64,000 bases of DNA from Nymphaea colorata (taxonomy: Eukaryota; Streptophyta; Magnoliopsida; Nymphaeales; Nymphaeaceae): positions 18,412,802 through 18,476,801 of the forward strand of contig NC_045145.1 of NCBI RefSeq assembly GCF_008831285.2. Direction: 5' to 3'. Each line of letters starts with the position of its first letter. The first letter of the stretch is position 1. The position numbers and the translations under genes are program-made. Shown piece after piece: positions 51,372-63,957 of the stretch. The notes beneath the pieces are model-generated. The model had not been told where the DNA came from, ran no database searches, and saw only the letters and a program-made list of their open reading frames with translations.

Positions 51372-52397
51372 ACATGTAATGTGCATGTTTCCTCTTTGAT
51401 TTTAAGGGAGGTTGTCATCGTTGAGAGATGTTGGTATTGGGTTGAGCAGTATTTAATGTGGTTTAAGGGATGGAGTGTTGTGTCCACATCTCTCTCTCTC
51501 TTTATATATATATATATATATAGCTCCATATGTAGCAGGTGCATATTTACTTCAACTGCAATTAAATCTGTTCATGATTCAGAATTGATACTTGTGGGAA
51601 CGAACGCCATATGGTTATGTCGTGTTTCTTAGAGGCAATGAAATTCATTTAATATCAAGCAAGAAGTTGCAGGAGTTGAAATGTCAGAGAAATAATGGCT
51701 CGCAGACACGGATGCTAGTGCTGTTTACTATTTCGAAAGAAAAAAAACAACAATAATAAGTTTACCTACGCATCTATTCGGCTTGTTATAAAATTTTCTA
51801 ACTTGGTTGGTGAAAAAAAATTGGATTATTTATTCGGCTTATAAATATTTTTTTCCTACCTTGGTTGGTAAAAGGCATATAAGATGCAAATGGTTAAATG
51901 GAGAGAACCACTCGAGTGTTCTTTCAATGAATGCTAATGTGAACCCACTTGCCACAAAATGGAGTTGTTGCAGAATAGGTGGTGTGAATTTATGGCAGGT
52001 TGAGACGGAGTCTGACGCTGCCATTTTTCTTCTTTCTATTGGATCCAAATGGTTCGACCTGCTTTGAATTTGAACTTCATATTCATAGGAAATTGGTTGT
52101 GGTTAAGACTGAGCATCGGGCCTAAGACCTGTCGGACTCTCGGCTCTAACCTGGGTGTAGCCGCGCTGATCCCAATAAAAATTTTTTATTACATTTTAAT
52201 TATATATATATATATATGTATATATTAAGATTTTAGATCGACTGTATCTAAATGAGAAAAAAAAAACATTGAAGTAATACTTTTTGATATATTGGATGGC
52301 TTTACTTTAGATGAAACCTTGGGGGACAGAGGCCGAGCTACATAATTTATATATTATTGGTCAATCCTAAATTTTGCATATTTATATATAAAATGTC
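51372..52397. other. Gene-free spacer with microsatellites
   Basis: Contains a compound (CT)n(TA)n tract at 51489–51522, (TA)n at about 52200–52226 and poly-A runs. No gene recognised. Confidence 0.5.
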
Positions 52398-52405
52398 CTC
52401 AAATA

Positions 52406-52596
52406 TAGGAGCGGAGCTAGAAATTTTTTATGAGCAGGATGAATTAAAGTTTCTAAATTTTAACTATAACGAAAATATCATTTTTCAAAATTTTGATATA
52501 AGACAAATGAATTGTTTTAAAATTTAGATTGTAATTTTAAAAAAAAAATTGAGGTGGGGCAAAGCCCATGGGGGCCCTACCTTGCCTCCGCCCATG
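52406..52596. mobile_element. hAT-type MITE, family 1, copy 2
   Basis: A 191-bp element with termini TAGGAGCGGAGC and CCTCCGCCCATG and perfect 8-bp target-site duplications CTCAAATA at 52398–52405 and 52597–52604. The interior is AT-rich with a GGGGC-rich end like copies 1 and 3. Confidence 0.85.
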
Positions 52597-52659
52597 CTCA
52601 AATATATAATATATATAATGGAGAGCCCTCAGCCAAATACGTCTGCTAGGAATCTAATA

Positions 52660-53075
52660 TCCAATCAAAACGCGGCCTTAAATTGTAAAACTCAGAACCA
52701 ATGCTCTCTGATTGATGAAAAGGAGGTTGGAATGGCAGTTTTTAGTATGGGCAATGATCGAGCACCGGGGCCGGATGGATTTTTTGTATTGAATTTTTTT
52801 AAAAAAAAAATTGGTACTGCTGTTGGTGTCTTCTTCAAATACTGTGCTCATTCCGAAGTTGGAGAAAGCTTATAACATTCAAAGAGTTTCGGCTCATTGC
52901 ATAAGATTACAACGAAAATTGTGGTGAAATCTTAGCTAGAATTATTGGAGTGCACCAGGGCGCTGAACAGTCATGAACAATTTTCTTCCACACATTGGGA
53001 TTCTGCAGAGACAGATCTTTTCTAATGAACTTGGATATCTCAAAGGCATATGATCACTTGGTGCCCCTCAGCTAA
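52660..53075 (+). pseudogene. LINE reverse-transcriptase remnant
   Basis: Starts in frame with KEVGMAVFSMGNDRAPGPDGF, the conserved beginning of plant LINE RT domains. In other frames come FRLIA, KIV and LARIIG-like text at about 52885–52950, and then MNLDISKAYDHL at about 53028–53065, which is the next conserved RT block. Frameshifts, stops and deletions between the blocks make it non-functional. No 5' or 3' end of the LINE was found. Confidence 0.8.
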
Positions 53076-53304
53076 GTCCCTGCTCTGCCACTTCTACATT
53101 TTCCAAGTAATTCAGTTTGAACTCGGCTCGTTTAGCTCCGCCGAAATTCATCTCATCCGTGAAGCCAGATTGAAAAAAAATGGTTGAAATCAGACCTAAC
53201 TAATAGAATGAGCTAAAATATTGGTTGGCGAACTAACCGGAACAGCATGACTTTACATATCGATGGTCCAAGTCCAACCATACGCCCACAGATACATGCA
53301 TGCG

Positions 53305-53335
<31 letters not shown>

Positions 53336-55560
53336 GCATCTTTCAATGCACTATCTTACTCAATCTTCACACCACCGCTTGTTGAGTTGTTTCATTCCCC
53401 CTTTTAGTCATTACAGGTGGCAATCTATTCTTTTGCTCCTTATTTTTCTCCTAACTGCGGATCTAAAAAATATTAAAGACTGAAATTGTTTCTTACCTAT
53501 CGAACATCTACTAGAGTTTCATGTATATATATGTATATATATATGCGCGTGCGTGTACTCAACTTTCCTCTATAGAACTCCTCACTTTCAGAGCTGATCA
53601 GGTGAGGTGCCTACAGACACCAATTTTGTATGTTTCTCAATTGCCGATCTAGAAGATAACATGAACTGAAATTGTTTCTTATCTGTCCAAGCATGTTGGT
53701 CAGTACTCGACCTCTTCTCTACAGAATTCCCCACTTATGTAGCTGATCTCGCGCTTGTAGACACTGATACTCTCTCTCTCTCTCTCTCTCTCTCTATGAA
53801 GCTAGTCGAGACCCTAGTTAGGTGGATCATTGAAGCTCTTGAAACACAAAACTGGCATCTTTCTGGCACCTTCAATGAAATCAGCCAAGAAGTTGCCATT
53901 AATTTTATATATATGGAAGATGAATGGTTTGGTAGCCTTGGCTTTTAGATCTGAAGCTGCATTAAAAGACATGTTTTGAGAAATCCTTTGTTGAAATACA
54001 TAGATTTCAAATTCATTCGTGCTAAATTTAAGGTCGGATTGTTTGTGGGGGTGAGGAGGAGGAGGAAGAGTCCAACTTTGAATCCAAGGTAAAACGAACA
54101 CAACTTAAATGATTAGGATATGAAATCAAGAATTTTCCTTCTCTTAATTCAGCTTCCAAATCCGTGTCGATTTTTTTTTTCTCGGGAGAGAGGAAACTCC
54201 ATGTTTCTCTTTTAAAAACGTAACTTGCAGAAGCCTTCTTGCTCGTGGGAAGCTCTCGCTCGCCGTCCATTAATGGAAGGCGCTTTTCAAGCTCACTTTT
54301 GGTATACTTCAGACATTGTTTTCTTGTTTTCCAGATGTCCTTAGTTTAGTCGCCTAGCTTTTACTATATTAAATTTTTCACATGCTTCTTTGTTAAGACA
54401 TAACTTACACTCATTTTCTGTGTCATTTCTAATCGCTGCTTTTTGCCGTCAACTCTCTTATTCTTTTCTTTTGTGCTTTCACCAAAGGCATCTTCGTCAC
54501 GCTTTGCCGCTCTTTTTGCTAGTTTCCTTTGTGGCTTCCACTTTCAGTTGTACATTACCACAACAAATTCTCTCTCTCTCTCTCTCTTTATATATATATA
54601 TAAGGACCGGATCCACTATCACATTGGCCACGGACCCTAGTTTGGTGAATTCTAACCTTTCTCTTGACAATTTTAGTTTCAAAAGAGAAAAGATTAAAAA
54701 CCAAGACAGCCAACCACTTAACAACTTTTTTTATAATTCTTTTAAAGTTGTTCACAATCTTAGAAATAAGGCCAAACTTTTCAAAGTAGAACGTTCCACT
54801 TTTTTAAGCGCACCTTTTTGTCGTCGGATCCTGTGGCACGCCTTGTGCACGAAGATGTCTATTTTGCTATTCGGCTATGGCACCATTCTTCGTTTGTTGT
54901 TGGGTGACTCTGTCGTCTTGTATATCCACTCTCTTCCCATCTTTTTTATTTTGTTTTATTGTGTTGTTGTCTTGTATAATTCATTCTTTTTATTTTGTTT
55001 TTGCAGTTTGTTTTTGTATTTAAGAGACTTCTTGTCTTAAAATTTTGTTATTCATTCTCATTTTATCTGCTCCAAAAAAAAATGGCAAAAGCATACTTGG
55101 CATTTAGTGGTATAGCAAACACAAGCTGGTATGCTCAAAAGTTGAGCACGCTTAAAACAGTCAAAAGAAGAACAAATATTTATTTCATATGAGGTAGCCA
55201 TAGACCCGGGTAGGTTAATCTAGTTTGTTGTCTTGCTGCCCGAACCATTTTTGACAACCAGAATGTGGAAGGCATTTGAAATATGGAAAGATATATTATA
55301 AAATCAGATTTGGCACTGACAATAAATTAAATCCATTTGGATACTGGCGCCATTGTCCAATGCAAATACCAGTGACTTTGAGTTCTAACTCAAATCCAGA
55401 TTTTGGATATATCCAAACCATGACATCTGAAGTTGGATTTTGGTTCAGATACAATTGTGGTCTTAAAAATCTGATTTTGGTATGACATGAATATCTTTTG
55501 CAGTTATATCTGAATCCAAATCCAAGTTTGTGAGCAGTGGATTCGTTGGACTTAGCAGTC
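53076..55560. other. Gene-free spacer with microsatellites
   Basis: Holds (CA)n(TA)n at 53304–53335, a TATA-rich tract at about 53524–53545, (TC)n at 53769–53796 and (CT)n(TA)n at 54569–54602. Open frames of up to 216 codons (54390–55040, plus strand) run through the simple repeat and have low-complexity Leu/Phe/Ser composition, so I do not call genes. Confidence 0.5.
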
Positions 55561-55568
55561 GGTACATC

Positions 55569-55741
55569 CAGGGGCGGAGGGAGGGGGGGGGCGCCTAGGC
55601 CATGGCCCCACCCTGGCAAAATAAAAAAAAAAAATTATATTAAAAAAAGATTATTTTTTAATCACTCTATGTATTTTTAGATTTAAATTTAGTTTGGCTC
55701 TACCCAGATCGAGAGGTTAGACTGCTCTGGCTCCGCCACTG
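55569..55741. mobile_element. hAT-type MITE, family 1, copy 3
   Basis: A 173-bp element with termini CAGGGGCGGAGG and GGCTCCGCCACTG and perfect 8-bp target-site duplications GGTACATC at 55561–55568 and 55742–55749. It shares the GC-rich left end and AT-rich interior with copies 1 and 2. The 8-bp duplication and CAGGG start point to the hAT superfamily. Confidence 0.9.
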
Positions 55742-56176
55742 GGTACATCTGATCTATTGACATCCAATCTAGAATAGTTTGCCTTCCATTCATAAACTAA
55801 AAAAAAAAAAGGAAAGAAAAGAAAATTGAACTCTGACTGAACCACTTTTGACAATTTGTGGCGAAAAAGGTCCTTGGATTAGGTATACAACTTTAGTTTC
55901 TAAAGAGAAATCCACAATTAACGGCTCAACTTTTAAAATTATTTACAACTAGCTACTTAATGTTTCAGAATTTAGGAGCAAGCCCTTAAGTATGAAATAA
56001 TCTGCAAACCACATATTTCATGAATGAAAAGTACCAAACTTTAAAAACTATTTTGCCCTCGATAAAAATCAAAATCATTTTGAGTCGATGATGTTGCAAT
56101 CACATCTCTTTCTCAACAAGTGATGAGTAGCACAACCGGTGTTGGGGTGGCATGTTGTAGTCATGTCCTTAGTTCT

Positions 56177-56185
56177 TTCTCTCTC

Positions 56186-56246
<61 letters not shown>
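56177..56246. repeat. Compound (CT)n(TA)n microsatellite
   Basis: A short CTCTCTCTTTTT run leads into about 55 bp of uninterrupted TA repeats. Confidence 0.95.
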
Positions 56247-56248
<2 letters not shown>

Positions 56249-56661
56249 CATCAACAAAAATGGTGACAACATGTAAAGACTGGCTACAAAATGTGAATTG
56301 CAACAACTTCTTTAATTTAAGGTGTTTTCTCTTTTATTGAATTTATAAGTGGTATTTTAAAATATATTTTAATGAATTTATTCATGAAGAATGTGGGCGA
56401 GAATTATTTGTCAGGCAATCAAACAAAGTCTTGGGCAATTAATTTGATGAACTTGGACTGGTCGCGAGGTAGCAAGGCAGCCGTGCTTTGCTGACTCTGG
56501 AGCATTGCCCTTCCCTTCCGTGTCCATGCATTTAAGGATATGATTGACAACGATCTTTTCCTTCATTCATTTAATTTAATTATAGAGACTTCCTCCCTCC
56601 CTTTTTTTTCTTTTTCCCTTGGACATTTTGACTATGACATTTTTCTAACCGGGGGCTTATC

Positions 56662-56819
<158 letters not shown>

Positions 56820-57112
56820 CAATGGAGCAAAGTATGTGTAGTTGTTATAATTGATTATAATAAAGTATATATTAAAAAGAAGTTATCCACCAACTCCGAT
56901 TGGCTTAGTGCTCAATTCTAGTTCTTGGTGCTTAATCGAGCCGAGTAATGAATACCCATTAGGTACCTAGCCTTGTGCCACCCATAATTTTCAATAGACC
57001 AAAAATATTAATAATTATTTTAAAAATAAATGAATAATATATAAAAACGAATACATTTAAAATTAACAATATGTTACAATATGACTAAAATGTGATACTT
57101 TTCATGCCTCAA

Positions 57113-59834
57113 TCAGCCTTGAAACCATACTGGATTTAGATCGGACATTCTGGGCTGATTTTGAAACGTAATTAGACCTACATTCGCTGATGTTTTTGAC
57201 TTAGAAGAAATCTCAAGCAATTGACGACTATGGAGGATCCTCGATGGGGTTGGCACAATACATGAAGTAGGAGTTGGTAGGCAGTTAGTATCTGTTTTAA
57301 ACTCTTGTGACATCAACTTTTTATGATGCAAAAAGAAAGAATAGTGATATAGAAATTGAACCATAGCAAAGACATTATCCCGAAACACCCTAAACCCTTG
57401 AGCAATGAAGGAAAAGGGAAAGGTTTTAGCTTTCACTTGGGTAGTGGAATTAACCTCTCGTTCACCAGATTGATGACCACAAGTGCCAATATATACGACA
57501 TTTTTATTAAATATATATTTTCTAATAAGCTTTATGAAATATCCAATATATGAAATGGTAATGTTGCACCGCTGTTTCTTAGAGAAAATGACATTTTCTT
57601 TGAATGAACCTAAGCGTGGGTCCCTAAGAGTCCAAACCCTCAATGTACTGTTGCTGGTATGCACTTTTTTTTTTTTGTTGTGATTCCTGTACTACTCGAA
57701 CTAGTGACCAGCTAGTTACTAGCTACTGAGTGGAGCCAATATGTCAATGCTATGGAAGGCAAAATACACTTCTCTTTCGCTGCTTAACAAGTTTAAAATG
57801 CAATTAATCGTTCTCTTTCCCTTCCTCTTTTTCGAGATCGAATTTTATTGCTTTAAGAAGCGATGTAGGAAGATAAAAGAAAGGCAAGGCAGCAATTTGA
57901 TTGATTAAAAGATGGTGCATTTTTAAGCTCATGAATAGAATTGGTATCATGTCTTCTCAAGTGGATGGATTTGGATAAGCATAGTTAGCAACTTCACCTA
58001 TATACTTAAATTATGTTTAAAAAAAAATCTACTTTTATGGTTTTCTTAATAAGGATCATAATTTTCGACTCGAATAAATATTAAAGTAAGTTTCTGCGTT
58101 TCCAAATAATAATTCATGAAATTCGTAGCTTTTAGTGACAAAAGGATACAAAAAGCGGCTTTTCCGTATTATATGCCAAAACTATACCGTATGGAGAAAT
58201 TTTCCTACCAGAAAAAGTTGAACCAATGGGGCAAAAGAAGGTCAATAATTTTCGACGTAGCTTTTGATAATGGTGGGGGTGGGGGGGCAGGTGGGACCCA
58301 CTACGATACACGAGCGTGTCAGCAAACACCGTGGGGGCTCCTCCAAAGGGTGAGCCCTTTCAACGTGTGGGCCCCCGGCAATCTAACCCAGTCAACGGTC
58401 AACAAGAGCTGGGTGGTTGGGTTCTGCAAGGCTAAAAGGACGACTGGGGCACGGTAACAACAACTGACCACTAATCGAGAGAATAGGGAGCGTTCGACCC
58501 ACCTGACTCGGTTTGATCTAGTTCGCGAAGTTCAGGTCCACTATTCGAACATTTCTGGTTTCGCTACTGAACGTTGTTTAAGCCTTGGCGATTGGCAGTA
58601 TGGAGCTAGGTTTGACTAGGTTGGCTCGGTCCCTCAAACATAATGCTAAGAATCTTAACCACTAGAACCACACCGTTGACTGGGCTCATGTCTGCTGCAC
58701 TCAATGAGGTCAGCACCAATTGATAATTAAACTTGACCAGGCCAAAGAGGCAAAAAAGGACCGGACAAATTAAATTGACAGGCGCCAAACCCTAGCACAC
58801 GGGGAGGAAAAGAAACAAAAACATAAAAAAAATCATAGAGATTAAGTAAGGAGAATGCTATTATTTTTAGAACTGCCTTTTTTTATTTTAGATATGAGTA
58901 GCATATTTTTGTTGTAGATGATACAGGTCTTTCTTTTGGAGCAGGCTGTATGTTAGGCTTGATGTATAGAAAATTTTTCAATGTAGAAAAGGAAAAAATT
59001 TTCATGGAGACCTCTCTAGGTTCGACTTTTTTGCGTGGAAAGTTTTTTCGAATTCAATGAAAAATGAATGGTGATGTTGCAGGGAAAACCCGTACAAACT
59101 TAAAAATAATTCCACTTTGCATAGTATTTTCTTGCACATCAAATGGGGCCTTATGGAAAGACACGCAGTGTCTTCTTTACCCCCACGTTTACGTATCTTG
59201 TTGGCCCACACTACCTCGACTTTATAGAAAACACCCAAATCACCCATGTTTATTTTACAAAAAAATTTCTAGAATAGCAGGAAATCTTCAAACATGTAAT
59301 TTCCGCAACAACCCTGCGGGCAAAAGGCCCCCTAACCTTTTCTTCAACTGTAATTGAAGTTGAAAGATAACAGCAAAGTAAGCGTCCATTAACAGTTTGA
59401 CGATAAAAGTGCATTCGAAAAGTTATGCTGAAAACTTAAAAAAATATATTTTATCCATATTAACTTTTTTATGCCTTACGCATTGTAGTGAAATTGGGTG
59501 GCAAGGCAGCTTGCATTTAAGGGGTCCAAGGTTTGGTCGCTGTTACGCTTCAGTGTATATTTTTTTTTAGGTACAAATAGTGACAAACATTTTTTTAGGT
59601 ACAAATAGTGACAAACATGACACTTAAGTTAAAGGATGTACTGTCGGTCCACCCAAACCCCTAACCAAGCCATTATCTTGAAGGCATAAAGGTATCACTT
59701 TGGAGTTTTATGCTGATTGACATTTTAAAAAAATGTTTTTTTAATTTTTATAATTTATATTGGCTGTTAGAAAATATTAAAACAAGATCTTACATTGTTA
59801 CAACTTTAATTGGCTGTTGGAAAGTGTCAAGGAG

Positions 59835-59904
<70 letters not shown>

Positions 59905-60340
59905 TGTTCGGCGACTCAATGAGGATAAGAAAATCAGACGAGGCAATAATATGTAAAGAAAAAAATGACTATAATGCATCAATGTGTATGCATTTTGCGT
60001 GAGTCTGTGTGGGCAATTGCCCACACCAGCCTCGGTCAACTGGTAGAAGGGCAAAGTGAGAGCGTTCCCACCGAGTTATATTACTCTAGACAGTAATGTT
60101 ATATAGTTGATATCAGTTATTCTTTCGTTTTATTTACTTTTTATTTCAGTTATATTAAATTAAATACCCATGTTCCCCTTCTAATAATATCAACTTTCAC
60201 ATACCAAAATCATATGCTTAATCCTGAATTTAGTTAAGTTTGAATTCTTTGGTACAGTTACAAATGTTTTTGACGCAATTTCTATAAATGATATCAGATC
60301 TTCATCTTCAAGAAGGAACATGCTTCAGCGAAAAATCTAA
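57113..60340. other. Gene-free spacer
   Basis: A minus-strand open frame at 57664–57113 (183 codons) is the longest here. I recognise no domain, and its flanks show no gene structure. Other contents are a ~28-bp tandem duplication at about 59562–59618 and (TA)n at 59838–59901. Nothing else could be identified. Confidence 0.45.
59838..59901. repeat. (TA)n microsatellite
   Basis: About 62 bp of uninterrupted TA repeats following GGAGATCTTT. Confidence 0.95.
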
Positions 60341-60342
60341 AG

Positions 60343-60698
60343 AGGTGTTTGGATGGCAATCTAAAACCAGGTTTGGAGAGATAAAACCTGGTTTTATCCC
60401 AAAACATCATTTTAAGAGTGTTTGAACGACATTAAAACTGGATTTTGTCAAAATTTGGTTTTCATGAACGGCTTAAAAACCCCAGGGTTTTTTTAGTGAT
60501 GGTTATTTTTTGCTTTTAAACCAAGTTTTTCACTTGTCATCCAAACATCCAAACCAAGTTGAGAAAACTGGGTTCTGACCCAATGAGCTTTGGCGCGAAG
60601 CGGAGTTTCCCTAAAACCCAATTTACTGTCAAAAACAGGGAAAAAACAAAGTTTTACCTTTCAAAACCCCGTTTTTGGGTGTCATCCAAACGCGACAT
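60343..60698. mobile_element. Candidate MITE with GTTTGGATG...CATCCAAAC ends
   Basis: Begins AGGTGTTTGGATGGCA and ends GGTGTCATCCAAACGC, so the termini are inverted repeats. The interior is built of smaller inverted and direct repeats of AAACCAGGTTT and AAACCTGGTTTT type, plus an internal CATCCAAAC at about 60538. The edges and target duplication are not certain, and the superfamily is unassigned (Harbinger-like or hAT-like). Confidence 0.55.
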
Positions 60699-62355
60699 TA
60701 GTATTTTATTGCTGTTTCATAATCTGACTCGTTTGCAATCCTTACTGGTCAAATCCGGCCCATATGGCACGTAAAAGTCTGAAAGCGGCTCGCCAGCGAA
60801 TACATCTAACAAACAGTCCAAAACTCTAGTGGAAAAGTCTCAGTTGACTCGTCGGGTCAAGTCCCAAACTTGACACTTGTTAAAAGCTTGTGTGAAAGGC
60901 CGTGCTAGTCACAAATTTTAAATTGTTATATTGTTTTCACTAATTTTTGATCCCCAAGATGATGATTTACACGGTTAATTTGGAGATGAATTTATCACTT
61001 TAAAACAGTTTTCTTTTTTTTAGATCCACCATATGCCGGACGTGGATTTTTCCGGCCGTCGGATGATGCGAGAGATTTCAGCTCCTAATATATAGAGGTT
61101 TTAAGAAGTTATATAGTGCCAGCTTCTCCTAATCAAAACCACATTTTAAAATAATCTTTTGAATTTAACCTATATTTTGTTTATAATTTTAAAAAAGGCT
61201 GTTTTTTGGAAAAGTCTACACTTCCGTAGTGTTCTCATGAGGCAAAAAGAAAAAAATTATCAGCTGCAATTGTTTTCAAATACCATCATTTATTACTAAA
61301 TTCAATTTAAGTTTAAGTGACATACTCAAAATTAATAAGAATGGAGCAATGTAAGAACATAAGAAAAAATATATATATATTGCAGTTAACATATATGTAC
61401 TTCCGGTGAAAACCTCGACAAATGGTAATTACTTTTAAATAAAAATTCATAATAAAAGGAATTTTTGCCTGTTTTATAATAAATAGTTATGTAAAATATC
61501 TATACCATAATAATTGATTAAATTAAGTGAGAAAAAATAAACTAATGAGCTTGATTGTTTAAAGCAATCAAGAAGGAACAATTGAAAGAATGGATCAAGA
61601 TCCGGCCACGGATCACGGCGGCCACACGATCCGGTTTGACGGAGTTGGGCAGGTGGGGCCCGTCCTCCTAAGGCTTTGACTGGTTCGGGTCCGGACTTAT
61701 CCACACGGGCAGCGGGCAGGCAGGGCTTCTTCGGGCAGCCATTTAATCCCTCGCTTCTTCGCTGCTTCAGTGGAGACGACGACCACTGAAAGAAAGAGGA
61801 GAGGAGAGAAATATTTTAATAATTTTTTATTAAGATAATTACATATTTTTTAAAATTTTCTGACGCTTCTGAGGAGGAAAGGCAGAAGAAGAAGAGGAGG
61901 AGGAGGAAGATAAGTGAACGAGAGGAGAAAGGGCTTTCGTTTTGTTTGGGGGAAGAAAGAGGGAGAGAGAGAGGGGAAGGGATATTTTCGTTCCTTTTCT
62001 TTTGGATTTTTGTTTGTTTTTTTAGTTTCGGGGAGGCTGGGAGAAGACAGAGACGGCTTTTTTTTTTTTATATTTTTTGAATTGGTTGTTTTTTTCCCCT
62101 CCTGGAGTGGTTTCAGTGGTGTTTGTGAGTGAAGAATACAGGTTGGTATTTCAGTGAAGGGGGAGATAGTGGGGACTGTATTCTGATTAGAGCTTGGCAA
62201 TTAGGGTTTCGGTTTTGTTTGTCGGGAGGGAGGGGGGAAGGAAGGGCGTGTTGTTGCTCACTGATTGGCTTTTGGGGTTTCCAGGGCTTGAGTTTAAGGG
62301 TTTTGGGGCTGCATGGATGTGGATAGGGTCTAGGGTCTTGAAGGGCGCGGAAGGG
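60699..62355. other. Upstream region of the SERK gene
   Basis: 60699–61800 is AT-rich spacer without recognised elements. From about 61860 the sequence becomes purine-rich (GAGGAAAGGCAGAAGAAGAA), then GT-rich, and probably contains the promoter and 5' leader. An upstream in-frame open stretch runs from 62194 into the SERK start, with an additional Met at about 62313. Confidence 0.5.
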
Positions 62356-63957
62356 ATGAAGACGATGGGGAGCAATCGGCCGGTGCCGCTGGTTTTGTTG
62401 TTGTGGCTCGTGATTGCTCGTTCCTTCGTGACGGTTTGTGCAAACCAGGAAGGTATGTGATCTGCTTTGTGTTTATTCTAGATCAGTTCTCCCATTTTTT
62501 CTGGACTCTGATTACTATCTCCAATCTCCTTTTGGGTGCTTTTGTTGTCGTTGTTGTTGCTACTTCTGTTCTTGCTCTTTCTAATTATGTCCATCGCTTC
62601 TTATTAATGGCTGTTTCATATAACGATGCCTGATTCTTGAAAGGCATTCCGAATTTTGGTCCTCCACTTTCATCCGCGGGTTGTTGGTTTTGGGTTGACG
62701 TTGGTGTTGGTGGGTGATAGAACCATGATCTGGTGTAGGCAGGGTTTCTCCTCTTTTAGATTCTTAATGACAAATTCTGTAATCTGGGCAATTGATTCCA
62801 TAAATAAGGTTTCCTGGCGCTGAAAGTGTGGATCGTTGTATCAAGGAGAGATTGTGGTAGGAAGCGAATAATTAAGGGGTGTCTGATTTTAGCAGCTTAG
62901 ATGAGATGGTCCCGATTCCATTGAAGTTAGGACCAGCTGCTTGGTATGTTCACCATAATATGAGTCAGTTGTCTGTCGCTGCACAGCTTAGACAGTAAGA
63001 TATTTGTTCTCTTGTACGTTAAGAACTCAAGGCCCCTTTATCTACAAGTAAACTGTTGGATGTTCGTTTAAAACAACCTCACAGCTTACATACTTATGAT
63101 AGTTCTTCTATAAGTATTAGAAGTCAAGACCTCTCAGTTCACGACTAGATTGGACATTGGTCCTTTTCTGGATTAACTGCTTAAAGAATTGCATTTCGTT
63201 GTTATAATGGTATCATATAACAACGATAATAATGCTGTTGCCTTTTTTGTTTCATTATTTTGCATTTTTCCTTTTTCCAGGTACATGCACTGTCGGATTT
63301 GCATTTGATGATTTGATCTGGCTCATTATTGTGCTTCTTTTGTTGGATAGGTGATGCATTGAATAAACTAAAAGCAAGTTTACAGGACCCGAATAATGTG
63401 CTGCAGAGCTGGGATGCCACCCTTGTAAATCCATGCACATGGTTTCATGTCACATGCAACAATGACAATAGTGTGATAAGAGTGTAAGGGAACCATTTTC
63501 CTCTATTAAAGGTTCTTAGTTTGGAGGATATCACTTGTAACCATTGCAAGTTTGGTTGATGATTCTTTCTGTCTCATGTCTTGGGCTTTTGCGTTGGGCA
63601 GCATTCTTAATAATGAAGTGCAATGTTAATTTTTAATTCCCAAATGAAAAACCGAGTGACAGGAGTTAGGTATATTATAGGTGACATTGTTTGAATTGTC
63701 CATCATCTATTGGATGGTGATTCTCACTAGTCTTCTGTTTGTTATACCATAGTACTTGTGTACAGCAGTTTGTTATACCATAGTACTTGTGTACAGCAGT
63801 TTGTTTCCAAATCTTGCATTATCATTTGTTTAAGTTGTGCTTGTACATTTATTAGTTGCTGGATTAAGTTATCTGTTTGTTGCAGTGATCTTGGAAATGC
63901 GCAATTATCTGGTACTTTAGTCCCTGACCTTGGTTTGCTCCCCAATCTTCAGTACTT
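62356..63957 (+). CDS. SERK-family LRR receptor kinase, 5' part (exons 1–3), cut by window end
   Basis: Exons in view: 62356–62452, 63351–63483, 63886–63957, in phase, giving the first 100 residues. SERKs are plasma-membrane co-receptors (BAK1 type) for brassinosteroid, immune and developmental LRR receptors. The visible part has a signal peptide ([20 protein letters not shown]), the leucine-zipper-like [18 protein letters not shown], the paired-Cys cap [10 protein letters not shown] and the first LRR ([19 protein letters not shown]). The exon pattern, with short 5' exons and a 72-nt LRR exon, is the SERK pattern. I chose the ATG at 62356; a second Met lies at 62365, and in-frame upstream Met codons would push the hydrophobic segment inward. 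Which SERK subgroup it belongs to, and the kinase domain, lie beyond the right edge. Confidence 0.93.
62453..63350 (+). other. SERK intron 1
   Basis: An 898-bp intron with GTATGT donor and GGATAG acceptor, splitting the Gly codon after ANQE. No embedded feature recognised. Confidence 0.85.
63484..63885 (+). other. SERK intron 2 with a 31-bp tandem duplication
   Basis: A 402-bp intron with GTAAGG donor and TTGCAG acceptor. A perfect 31-bp tandem duplication lies at 63738–63768 and 63769–63799 (containing GTTATACCATAGTACTTGTG). Confidence 0.88.

Noticed and set aside
54390-55040. 216-codon plus-strand open frame
   Set aside because: Runs through a (CT)n(TA)n tract, has Leu/Phe/Ser low complexity and no domain or splice context.
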